Under the pieces are notes generated by a model that ran no database searches, was not told the origin of the DNA, and saw only the letters and a program-made list of their open reading frames with translations. Positions 49,378 through 57,683 of a stretch of DNA of 64,000 nt are shown piece by piece. This DNA is from an uncultured Acidimicrobiales bacterium. Lineage in GTDB: Bacteria; Actinomycetota; Acidimicrobiia; Acidimicrobiales; Bin134. Numbering within the stretch: the first letter of the stretch is position 1; each line of letters opens with the position of its first letter. The stretch lies in assembly GCA_951813555.1 (NCBI GenBank), contig OX638344.1, positions 3,473,076-3,537,075 of the forward strand, in the 5' to 3' direction. The position numbers were made by a program, and so were the translations under genes.

Positions 49378-52300
49378 ATGCAGAAGCTGCTGGCCGCAGT
49401 CCTCGCGGTGCTGATGGCGTCCTCTGGAGTGGCCGCTTTGTCAGCCAGCCCGGCGGCCGCCAACCCAACGGCCGATAGATGCTCAGCGATCCACCAGTTC
49501 GGGGCGACCCCAGTCCCGGTGGCCAAAACCGCCGACGGAACCACCGTGCTGGCCCATGTCGAGTGGGGTTACGACTCGTCTATCGGCTGCTATCTGACCC
49601 TCGATCAAGACTCAGTCAAAACGCTTAGAGCCGAAGCCATTGCCTTCACACTCCCGACTGGAACCGCCGATCCCATATCCCAGCGGTGCTCGGCAGTCCA
49701 CCATTTCGGGGCGACCCCGGTCCCGGTGGCCAAGACTGCCGACGGAACCGGCATATTGGCCTATATCAGATGGCTGCCCAACGACACCGGGGCCTGCTAT
49801 CTCGTTCTCGACAACCAGGCAACAACCGTGCTGCGAGCCAGCATTGCCGATTCGCTGCCCGAGCCCGAGCTTCAAGTCCAGCAGAACCCCTTGTCTGTCG
49901 GCACCTGGCACTCGTGCTCCATCCGGGAAAACGGCAACGTCGACTGCTGGGGCAACAACTGGGCCGGTCAACTCAACGCCCCCAGCAGCCGAATCACCGC
50001 CGTCGCCGCCGGCAGCGCCCACACCTGCGGCCTACAAGCCGACGGCACCATCACCTGCTGGGGCAACAACACAAGCTGGACGAATGCCCCCAGCGGCCAG
50101 GCCGACGCCCCCCGGGGCCGTTTCACTGCCGTCACCGCCGGCGCCTGGCACTCCTGCGCCATCCGGGAAAACGGCACCGCCCAATGCTGGGGCAACAACG
50201 ACGACAACCAAACCGACACCCCCGCTGGCCGATTTACCGCCATCACCGCCGGCAGCGCCCACACCTGCGGCCTGCAAGCCGACGGCACCATCACCTGCTG
50301 GGGTTCTGACTTCTACGGGCAAGCCACCGCGCCCGCTGGCCGATTTACCGCCATCACCGCCGGTTGGGCCCACACCTGCGGCCTGCGAATCGACGGCACC
50401 GCCAGATGCTGGGGCCTCAATTGGGCCAGACAACTCACCTCCCCCGACGGCCGATTTACCGCAATCACCGCGGGCTGGGCCCACACCTGCGGCCTGCGAA
50501 CCGACGGCACCATCACATGCTGGGGCTACAACAACGACGGGCAGACTTACGCACCCAGCGGCCAATTCACCGCCATCGGCGCCGGCGGCTACCACAGCTG
50601 CGGACTCCGCCTAAACGGCACCATCCAATGCTGGGGCAACAATTTCTACCGCCAGCTGGACGCGCCGGTGAATCCTGAGAGCCAGTACAGCCCAATCGCC
50701 GTTGGCACCGAACACTCGTGCCGCATCCAAAACATCGGCAGCATCACATGTTGGGGCAGCAACAACTTTGGGCAGGCGAGCGCTCCCAGCGGCCAGTTCA
50801 CTGCCATCGCCGCCGGCAGTTGGCATACCTGCGGACTCCGCCAAAACGGCGCCGCCCAATGCTGGGGCAACAACGACGACAACCAAACCGACACCCCCGA
50901 CGGCCGATTCACCGCCATCGCCGCCGGCAGCGCCCACACCTGCGGACTCCGAGACGACAACACCGCCCAATGCTGGGGTTCTGACTACTACGGACAAGCC
51001 ACCGCGCCCGACGACCGATTCACCGCCATCGCCGCCGGCAGTTGGCATACCTGCGGACTCCGCCAAAACGGCGCCGCCCAATGCTGGGGCAACAACGACG
51101 ACAACCAAACCGACACCCCCGACGGCCGATTCACCGCCATCGCCGCCGGCAGCGCCCACACCTGCGGACTCCGAGACGACAACACCGCCCAATGCTGGGG
51201 TTCTGACTACTACGGACAAGCCACCGCGCCCGACGACCGATTCACCGCCATCGCCGCCGGCAGTTGGCATACCTGCGGACTCCGCCAAAACGGCGCCGCC
51301 CAATGCTGGGGCAACAACGACGACAACCAAACCGACACCCCCGACGGCCGATTCACCGCCATCGCCGCCGGCAGCGCCCACACCTGCGGACTCCGAGACG
51401 ACAACACCGCCCAATGCTGGGGCGAGATCACGCCCCAGACCGAAGCCGAGCCCAAGACCCAGCTCATCCCTGTTTCGGCCGGACAAACCCATTCATGCCA
51501 TCTGCGGGCCGACCAGACCGTCTTGTGCTGGGGATCTGATTTCTACGGACAGCTCCAAGTTCCTGACGGCCCGATCCTGGCCATATCTGCCGGCGGCTAC
51601 CACTCCTGCGCACTCCGAGGCGATGGCACGGCCGTGTGCTGGGGCAACGACAGCGACGGGCAGTCGACCGCACCCGAGGGCCAGTTCACCGCGGTGGCCG
51701 CCGGCACCTGGCATTCTTGCGGACTCCGCAGCAACGGCACTATCGAATGCTGGGGCAGAGACGACGATGGGCAAGCGGACCCGCCCGGCGGGAAGTTCAC
51801 CGGGGTATCGGCGGGCTGGGCCCATTCTTGCGGCATCCGAGAAAACCGCGCCGTCGAATGCTGGGGCAACGGCTGGGCTGGCCAGCTCGACACACCCGAC
51901 GGCCAGTTCACCGCGGTATCGGCGGGCTGGGCCCATTCTTGCGGCATCCGAGAAAACCGCGCCGTCGAATGCTGGGGCGATCGGCGTGGCGACCGGCTGA
52001 GCGCGCCGAGAGGACCCTTCTTGGCCGTTTCCGCGGGTGAGTTGCATTCCTGTGGCATCCGAGAAAACGGCGCAGTGGAATGCTGGGGCAACAACAACGA
52101 CAACCAAGCCGACGCCCCCGAGGGCCAATTCACGGCTGTATCTGCCGGAACCTGGCATTCATGCGGGTTGAGAACCAATCTGAATGTGGAATGCTGGGGA
52201 AGGTATGAGAGGCCGATCAAGGGGAATATAGATGTGCATGTACACTATTGCGCCTCACAAAATGCGAACTACACAGAAGCAGATTTGCTCTACGAAATAG

Positions 52301-52890
52301 ACAGACTCAATAGAGTTGTGGCCACATTTTATGCTGAACAGTCATCCGACATGTTAAAGCTTAACTTTGTATTGGGCGATATTGTTTCCCCAAATATTGA
52401 TTGGGAACATCTATTCATAGGAGACTGGTATAAGGAAGATAGGAACCTATGCTGGCCTGAAATTCAAAATTCTAACCACAAACATAATCTGATTTTGGCA
52501 AATATATCTCCGGGCAATGGAGCATACGGCCTCGCACCGATACTCGGCGACTGGGCGATCTCAGCTACAGTCGAAAAATATTTTTCCTCCTTGTCTGACT
52601 GCACATTTGAGGAATCCACCGACCGTGTACGTGAACAGACAAGGGATAACAGTTGTCGTACTACGGCATATGTCCAATATTTCTCTATCATCGCGCATGA
52701 ACTAGGTCACTCCCTATTTGGTTTTGGACATCCTCGAGACTGCTCAATTATGGACAATATACGTAAGCCTTCATGCGAAAACGAACAAACTATCGAAACA
52801 AGCGGAATAGGGTGCATGGACCGTCGGCAGTTGGGCTGGCCGGAAGCTGACCAATGCCCGAGCGCACTGGTCAGCGCTTCCGAAGGCTGA
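49378..52890 (+). CDS. Secreted RCC1-repeat protein with C-terminal zinc metallopeptidase domain
   Basis: A 1170-residue exported protein. It has a signal peptide (LLAAVLAVLMASSGVAAL) and two tandem N-terminal modules with the pattern C-x4-QFGATPVPVAKTADG...CYL-LD. About 21 RCC1-like repeats of about 37 residues follow (AAGSWHTCGLRQNGAAQCWG type), likely folding into three propellers, with paired Cys. The last about 210 residues are a different domain with HELGHSLFGFGH and SIMDN, as in metzincins but with one extra residue between the second and third His. That last part is AT-rich and codon-shifted. ATG 49378 is used. The protein may bind a surface target and cleave it; that function is inference. 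Confidence 0.8.
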   Translation: MQKLLAAVLAVLMASSGVAALSASPAAANPTADRCSAIHQFGATPVPVAKTADGTTVLAHVEWGYDSSIGCYLTLDQDSVKTLRAEAIAFTLPTGTADPISQRCSAVHHFGATPVPVAKTADGTGILAYIRWLPNDTGACYLVLDNQATTVLRASIADSLPEPELQVQQNPLSVGTWHSCSIRENGNVDCWGNNWAGQLNAPSSRITAVAAGSAHTCGLQADGTITCWGNNTSWTNAPSGQADAPRGRFTAVTAGAWHSCAIRENGTAQCWGNNDDNQTDTPAGRFTAITAGSAHTCGLQADGTITCWGSDFYGQATAPAGRFTAITAGWAHTCGLRIDGTARCWGLNWARQLTSPDGRFTAITAGWAHTCGLRTDGTITCWGYNNDGQTYAPSGQFTAIGAGGYHSCGLRLNGTIQCWGNNFYRQLDAPVNPESQYSPIAVGTEHSCRIQNIGSITCWGSNNFGQASAPSGQFTAIAAGSWHTCGLRQNGAAQCWGNNDDNQTDTPDGRFTAIAAGSAHTCGLRDDNTAQCWGSDYYGQATAPDDRFTAIAAGSWHTCGLRQNGAAQCWGNNDDNQTDTPDGRFTAIAAGSAHTCGLRDDNTAQCWGSDYYGQATAPDDRFTAIAAGSWHTCGLRQNGAAQCWGNNDDNQTDTPDGRFTAIAAGSAHTCGLRDDNTAQCWGEITPQTEAEPKTQLIPVSAGQTHSCHLRADQTVLCWGSDFYGQLQVPDGPILAISAGGYHSCALRGDGTAVCWGNDSDGQSTAPEGQFTAVAAGTWHSCGLRSNGTIECWGRDDDGQADPPGGKFTGVSAGWAHSCGIRENRAVECWGNGWAGQLDTPDGQFTAVSAGWAHSCGIRENRAVECWGDRRGDRLSAPRGPFLAVSAGELHSCGIRENGAVECWGNNNDNQADAPEGQFTAVSAGTWHSCGLRTNLNVECWGRYERPIKGNIDVHVHYCASQNANYTEADLLYEIDRLNRVVATFYAEQSSDMLKLNFVLGDIVSPNIDWEHLFIGDWYKEDRNLCWPEIQNSNHKHNLILANISPGNGAYGLAPILGDWAISATVEKYFSSLSDCTFEESTDRVREQTRDNSCRTTAYVQYFSIIAHELGHSLFGFGHPRDCSIMDNIRKPSCENEQTIETSGIGCMDRRQLGWPEADQCPSALVSASEG
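50803..51421 (+). repeat. 222-bp tandem amplification inside RCC1 gene
   Basis: Identical blocks recur with period 222 bp (copies start at about 50803, 51025 and 51247; the third is cut short). Each encodes two 37-residue repeats. No synonymous differences were seen between copies. Confidence 0.93.
51805..52000 (+). repeat. 111-bp single-unit duplication in RCC1 gene
   Basis: The block starting gtatcggcgggctgggccca at 51805 is repeated at 51916 with near identity, equal to one 37-residue unit. Confidence 0.85.
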
Positions 52891-52914
52891 ATGCCTCCAC
52901 GAGCTTCCCCACTG

Positions 52915-53658
52915 TCAGCCCCGCGACGTGTTGCGACGCAAGATCAAGGGGTAGCCGATGGCAGCAATGGTTGCAAACACAAACCACTGCACGGCATAGG
53001 CCAAATGCGACCCCTCGCCGAGGTCGGGAGGCGGGATGGGAATGGGCAGGTCGCCAGTCGGAGGACTCTGGGTTTGGAGCTGTACGTAGACCGGGAGCAA
53101 GTCGGCGTCGAGCTGCTGGGCTAGACGGGCCAGATCGGGGCGGGCCATTTCAGCCAGCACGCCGCCAGGAGGATCGGCCTGTTGGAGCCCAGCGGCGGTA
53201 ACCGTGGCCCGCAGCATTCCGATCACCTCCACCTCCCCAGAAGGAGGTGCGAAATCCACCGGGGAGGCACCCGTTCCTGCCCCATGGGGAATCCAACCCC
53301 GATTGACCGCCACTGCGTCGCCGGAATCAAGCCACAGCGGGGTGAGAACCCAGTACCCGGCCGAGCCCTGGTGGGTGCGGTTGCGAATCAGCACCTGATC
53401 CGCCGGCAAGTAGGCGCCGGTGGCCCGGACCGGGCGGAACTCAATCTCTCCTCCCCGATCGTAGGAGTCGTCGGCGACCACCAAGTCCTGGATCTCGGCA
53501 TTGGGCATCTCACCGCGACTGGCGACGACGCTGTTGCGATCCCGGCGTTCCGACAGCCGGTGGAGCTGCCAGAACCCCGCGGTCACCATGGCGGCCACCG
53601 CCAGCAATACCGCGACGTTCAACAGCAGGCGCCGGAGCGACACGACCGGACTCGGCAA
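52915..53658 (-). CDS. SURF1-family protein
   Basis: A 247-residue membrane protein of cytochrome c oxidase assembly. It has an N-terminal helix (LLLNVAVLLAVAAMVTAGFWQLHR, with the conserved GxWQ-like motif) and a C-terminal helix (WFVFATIAAIGYPLILRR). Between them are family motifs RPVRATGAYLP, NRTHQGSAGYWVLTPL and VNRGWIPHG. The start TTG 53658 abuts the dapB stop. GTG 53643 is an alternative. It converges on the RCC1 gene with 24 bp between stops. Confidence 0.88.
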   Translation of the reverse strand: MPSPVVSLRRLLLNVAVLLAVAAMVTAGFWQLHRLSERRDRNSVVASRGEMPNAEIQDLVVADDSYDRGGEIEFRPVRATGAYLPADQVLIRNRTHQGSAGYWVLTPLWLDSGDAVAVNRGWIPHGAGTGASPVDFAPPSGEVEVIGMLRATVTAAGLQQADPPGGVLAEMARPDLARLAQQLDADLLPVYVQLQTQSPPTGDLPIPIPPPDLGEGSHLAYAVQWFVFATIAAIGYPLILRRNTSRG

Positions 53659-54429
53659 CTAGATGTCCAGCAGGGCATCGAGGCCGACGATGAGCCCAGA
53701 GCGATCTGAGGCGGCCTTCACCGCGGCCAGCACTCCGGGCATGAACGAGAACCGGTCGGTGGAGTCCTGACGGATGGTGAGCGTCTGCCCCTCAGCGCCG
53801 AGGATCACCTCATGATGGGCCACCAATCCTCTCATCCGCACCGCATGCACTCGGATTCCGGCGGGACCCTCTGCCCCCCGCACACCAGCCAGCATCTCGT
53901 GCTCAGTGGGATCAGGGGCCCAGGTGTCCGACGCAGCCGCCATCTTCTCCACGGTGAGCCGGGCCGTCCCCGAGGGAGCGTCGATTTTGGCGTCGTGGTG
54001 CAGTTCGATCACCTCAGCGGTGTCAAAGTAAGGGGCGGCCAGTTCGGCGAACCTCATCATCAGCACCGCGCTAATGGCGAAATTGGGGGCAATGATGCAG
54101 GCCCGTTCAGCACTGTTGAACGCGTCATCGAACCGCACAAGGTCTTCCTCGGTGAACCCGGTCGTACCCACAACGGCGTGGATTCGCTGCTCGGCCAGCC
54201 AGATCAGGTTGTCGCGGGCTGCTTGGGCAATGGTGAAATCCACCACCACCTCAGCCCGGGCATCGGCCACAGCCTCACGGTCGGCAACCGCGACAGCACC
54301 TCCTGCGGCAGCACCCACCCGATTGGGGTCGACGGCGGCCACCAGCTCCAGATCAGGGTCTGCTGCCACCGCCTCGCAAACGGTGGCGCCCATCCTGCCC
54401 CCCGCCCCGAACACCCCTACCTGTAGCAT
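53659..54429 (-). CDS. dapB: 4-Hydroxy-tetrahydrodipicolinate reductase
   Basis: A 256-residue dinucleotide-binding reductase for the second DAP step. The Rossmann motif VFGAGGRMGA is at residues 5-14. The substrate region ELHHDAKIDAPSGTA carries the catalytic His-His-x2-Lys. Ten more residues match the family pattern VVGTTGF. It follows pnp by 65 bp. The order pnp-dapB is common in actinobacteria, though dapA is 6 kb further on here. Confidence 0.94.
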   Translation of the reverse strand: MLQVGVFGAGGRMGATVCEAVAADPDLELVAAVDPNRVGAAAGGAVAVADREAVADARAEVVVDFTIAQAARDNLIWLAEQRIHAVVGTTGFTEEDLVRFDDAFNSAERACIIAPNFAISAVLMMRFAELAAPYFDTAEVIELHHDAKIDAPSGTARLTVEKMAAASDTWAPDPTEHEMLAGVRGAEGPAGIRVHAVRMRGLVAHHEVILGAEGQTLTIRQDSTDRFSFMPGVLAAVKAASDRSGLIVGLDALLDI

Positions 54430-54494
54430 GAACGAGACGATATAGGCCCGGTCGCAGCAATACGGCTTCGGAATTGTGCCGGCAGAGGGCTGAA

Positions 54495-57113
54495 TTAACG
54501 CGGTGTGCGATCCCGGTCGCGGCCGCGTCCCCCTCCACCTCGACGGTGAGAACCACCGCCCGGTCCGAGATCGCCGAACTCATCGCGCAGCTGGGCTTCG
54601 AAATCAGCCTCAAAGGAAGCCGCCTGCGCAGGCACTCCCCAGTCGCCACGGTCTCGACTGCCCCGATCCTCAGAACGGCGGTTGTCCCGGTCCCGCCGAT
54701 CATCCCGGCGATCCCGACTGCCCCGATCCTCAGAACGGCGGTTGTCCCGATCCCGGCGATCATCCCGGCGATCTCGACTGCCCCGATCCTCAGAACGGCG
54801 GTTGTCCCGGTCCCGCCGATCATCCCGGCGATCCCGACTGCCCCGATCCTCAGAACGGCGGTTGTCCCGATCCCGACGCTCGTCACGGTCCCGACTGCCC
54901 CGATCCTCAGAACGGCGCTCCGAGCCGCTGTCGCGACCGCTGTCGTCACCGGTCAGCTTGAGGCTGATCTTGCCGTTGGGGTCGATGTCCTCCACGACAA
55001 CATCGAGGTCATCGCCCAACGATACGACGTCTTCGACCCGATCGATCCGACGGCCTCGTCCGAGCTTGGAGATGTGCACCAAACCGTCGCGGCCCGGAAG
55101 GATGTTCACAAAGGCCCCAAACGAAGTGATGTTCACCACTTTCCCGCTATACACCTCGCCCACCTCGGCGGTGGGCGGATCCAAGATCAAGCGGATTTGA
55201 CGCTCGGCCTCATCTACGCAGTCTCGGTCGGGCGAGGAGATGGTGACGATGCCTGAGTCCTGGGCGTCGTCCACGTTGACCTCGGCACCGGTTTCAGCCT
55301 GAATGGAGTTGATGACCTTGCCCTTGGGCCCAATGACCTCGCCGATCTTGTCCAGCGGGATCTCGAACTTGATGATCTTGGGAGCGGTGGGCCGGACGTC
55401 GTCCCGGGGGGCGTCAATGGCCCCCGCCATCACCTCCAAGATCTTGAGCCGGGCATCGCGGGCCTGATTCAACGCATCAGCCAAGACATCGGCGGGTAGA
55501 CCGTCGATCTTGGTGTCGAGCTGGAGGGCGGTCACAAAGTCGGCCGTGCCCGCCACTTTGAAATCCATGTCGCCGAACGCGTCCTCGGCGCCCAAGATGT
55601 CGGTGAGCGTGGTGTAGCGACCCTCGTGAAACACCAACCCCATGGCGATGCCGGCCACCGGCGCCTTGATGGGCACGCCCGCGTCCATCAGCGACAGGGT
55701 TGAAGAGCACACAGAGCCCATCGACGTTGATCCGTTTGAGGAGAGCACCTCCGAGACCAAGCGCAACGTGTAAGGGAACTCGTCCATGGAGGGGATCACC
55801 GGAACCAAGGCCTTCTCGGCCAGAGCCCCGTGCCCGATCTCGCGGCGCTTCGGACCCCGCATGAAGCCGGTCTCGCCCGTGGAGTACGGCGGGAAGTTGT
55901 AGTGGTGGATGTAGCGCTTCTTGTCGATGGGGTCGATCCCGTCGATCATCTGGTCCATCCGAGCCGTGCCCAGCGTGGTGATGTTCAGCACCTGGGTCTC
56001 TCCCCGCTCGAACAGCCCGGAGCCATGAGCGGTGTCCACCACCCCAACCTCAGATCCGAGTGGCCGGAGATCTGCCGCGCCCCGCCCGTCTATGCGCGCG
56101 CCGTCTTGCACAATTCGGGTGCGAACAATGCCCTTGGTGAGCGAGCGGACGGCAGCCGAGATCTGCTTGTCAACCCCCTCGACCTCGGCGTAACGCTCGG
56201 CCAGCGCCTCGGCGATCTCCTCTTTTGCCCTCGTCTCGGCCTCCTGGCGCTCAGCCTTGTCGGCGATGGACATGGCCGCAGCCAGCTTGTCGGCACCCAG
56301 CTCGGCCACCGCGGCCTCGACCTCAGGGGTGTAGTCCACTTGGAGCTCGTACTCCATGGGGGGCTGGACCCCGGCGGTGGCGATCAGCCTGCGCTGGAGG
56401 CCCACCGCTTCTTTGATCCACTCCTTGGACCGCTCCAGTCCCTCAGCGAGGGCGGCTTCGTCCACTTTCGGGGTTCCGTTGCTGTAGAGTTCCCAGCCTG
56501 CCTCGGTGCCGTTGGCCTCTACCATCATGATGGCCACATCGCCGTCATCCAGAACGCGACCGGCCACCACCATTTCGAAGGTGGATTCGGCGCCCTCGGC
56601 ATAGGTGGGGTGGGGAATCCACTCCCCGTCGGCACTGTGCGCCACTCGCACCGCGCCGATCGGACCGGCGAACGGTATGCCCGAGATGCTGAGTGCTGCC
56701 GATGCCCCGTTGATGGCGATCACGTCATAGGGGTTCTCCTGGTCGGCACCCAAGACGGTTCCGACGACATGTATCTCGTTGCGGAACCCGTCGGGAAACG
56801 AGGGCCGCAGCGGCCGGTCGATCAGTCGACAGGTCAAGATGGCCGACTCGGGGGCCCGACCTTCCCGCCGGAAGAACGAGCCGGGGATCTTGCCCGCGGC
56901 ATACATCCGCTCTTCGATGTCGACAGTGAGGGGGAAGAAGTCTGCCCCCTCACGCACACGACGGGCCGCTGTTGCGGTCACCAAGATGGTGGTATCGCCC
57001 ATGCGGGCCACAACGGCACCGTCGGCCTGTCCGGCCAGACGACCTGTCTCAAAGGACAGGGTTTTGGTTTCCGCGCCGCTTACGGCGGCTGAAACGGTGA
57101 TGGCTTCCGCCAT
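54495..57113 (-). CDS. pnp: Polyribonucleotide nucleotidyltransferase (PNPase)
   Basis: An 872-residue 3'-5' phosphorolytic RNase. It has two RNase PH-like domains (FFPLTVDIEERMYAAGKIPGSFFRREGR in the first and TSMGSVCSSTLSLMDAGVPI in the second), a KH domain (EVIGPKGKVINSIQAETGA), an S1 domain (GEVYSGKVVNITSFGAFV) and an unusually long C-terminal tail of Arg/Asp/Ser 20-residue repeats. GAGGAGC precedes ATG 57113. It lies downstream of rpsO as in most bacteria. Confidence 0.95.
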   Translation of the reverse strand: MAEAITVSAAVSGAETKTLSFETGRLAGQADGAVVARMGDTTILVTATAARRVREGADFFPLTVDIEERMYAAGKIPGSFFRREGRAPESAILTCRLIDRPLRPSFPDGFRNEIHVVGTVLGADQENPYDVIAINGASAALSISGIPFAGPIGAVRVAHSADGEWIPHPTYAEGAESTFEMVVAGRVLDDGDVAIMMVEANGTEAGWELYSNGTPKVDEAALAEGLERSKEWIKEAVGLQRRLIATAGVQPPMEYELQVDYTPEVEAAVAELGADKLAAAMSIADKAERQEAETRAKEEIAEALAERYAEVEGVDKQISAAVRSLTKGIVRTRIVQDGARIDGRGAADLRPLGSEVGVVDTAHGSGLFERGETQVLNITTLGTARMDQMIDGIDPIDKKRYIHHYNFPPYSTGETGFMRGPKRREIGHGALAEKALVPVIPSMDEFPYTLRLVSEVLSSNGSTSMGSVCSSTLSLMDAGVPIKAPVAGIAMGLVFHEGRYTTLTDILGAEDAFGDMDFKVAGTADFVTALQLDTKIDGLPADVLADALNQARDARLKILEVMAGAIDAPRDDVRPTAPKIIKFEIPLDKIGEVIGPKGKVINSIQAETGAEVNVDDAQDSGIVTISSPDRDCVDEAERQIRLILDPPTAEVGEVYSGKVVNITSFGAFVNILPGRDGLVHISKLGRGRRIDRVEDVVSLGDDLDVVVEDIDPNGKISLKLTGDDSGRDSGSERRSEDRGSRDRDERRDRDNRRSEDRGSRDRRDDRRDRDNRRSEDRGSRDRRDDRRDRDNRRSEDRGSRDRRDDRRDRDNRRSEDRGSRDRGDWGVPAQAASFEADFEAQLRDEFGDLGPGGGSHRRGGGGRGRDRDRTPR
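54655..54915 (-). repeat. 60-bp tandem repeat in pnp 3' end
   Basis: Four 60-bp units plus a shorter fifth. Each encodes a 20-residue unit of the type NRRSEDRGSRDR. Copies differ at a few positions. They encode a charged disordered tail. Confidence 0.92.
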
Positions 57114-57169
57114 TTTTTGCTCCTCTCCGGACCATGCGAGGTCCGAGCGGGCCGGAACGGAGCCAGTTC

Positions 57170-57210
57170 CCAGTTGGAGAGGCCCATCACCACTAGGCCC
57201 CTTCAACTGG
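57170..57210 (-). promoter_or_regulatory. Long stem-loop in pnp leader
   Basis: CCAGTTG-A-AGGGGCC and GGCCTCT-C-CAACTGG pair as a 14-bp stem with one mismatch around an 11-nt loop, about 57 nt upstream of the pnp start. It resembles the processed leader hairpin used for PNPase autoregulation elsewhere, or it could end rpsO transcription. Confidence 0.55.
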
Positions 57211-57274
57211 CAGCTGGCCTCTCTTATGGCCCGCTTATTTGTTATCCATGTATCGCCAGGGCGATGCCCACTTC

Positions 57275-57544
57275 TCAGCGGCGAAGTCCAAGTTCGGCGA
57301 TGATGCCTCGGTAGCGCTCCACATCGTTGTCCTTGACGTAGTCGAGCAGGCGTCGCCGACGGCCCACCATCATCAGCAGGCCTCGCCTGCTGTGGTGGTC
57401 CTTGACATGCACCTTCAAATGCTCGGTGAGGTGGTTGATCCGCTCAGTAAGCAGAGCAATCTGGACCTCGGGTGAGCCTGTATCGGTGTCATGCAGGCTG
57501 TGCTTCTCGATCGTCGCGGTCTTGGACGCTAGTTTCTCGGCCAT
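57275..57544 (-). CDS. rpsO: 30S ribosomal protein S15
   Basis: An 89-residue four-helix ribosomal protein binding 16S rRNA early in 30S assembly. It shows the family motifs [23 protein letters not shown] and [23 protein letters not shown]. The C-terminus [12 protein letters not shown] is complete. It lies 161 bp upstream of pnp and is divergent from the PfkB kinase gene. Confidence 0.97.
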   Translation of the reverse strand: MAEKLASKTATIEKHSLHDTDTGSPEVQIALLTERINHLTEHLKVHVKDHHSRRGLLMMVGRRRRLLDYVKDNDVERYRGIIAELGLRR

Positions 57545-57683
57545 CCCTACTCAGTGTGTCCGTCGGTCAGAAAACGGGCGATTTCACGGCACCTTGCCGT
57601 ACTTGTGCCCTGGGGACCCCTTCAAACTACCACCCCGAAGGCCAGAACACCTACCTGAGAGGTTTTAGGAGATACTGGTAGGG

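Noticed and set aside
50803-51421. 222-bp repeats considered as a CRISPR or IS element
   Set aside because: Fully coding, in register with 37-residue RCC1 units, no inverted ends.
50611-51492. Antisense frame over the RCC1 repeats (Gly/Val-rich)
   Set aside because: Open only because the repeat is periodic and GC-rich; the sense strand carries the signal peptide and Cys pattern.
54655-54915. 60-bp repeats considered as a CRISPR array
   Set aside because: No unique spacers; the repeats are contiguous and in frame with PNPase.
55830-57092. 420-codon plus-strand frame antisense to pnp
   Set aside because: Shadow of PNPase, which has complete RNase PH, KH and S1 motifs.
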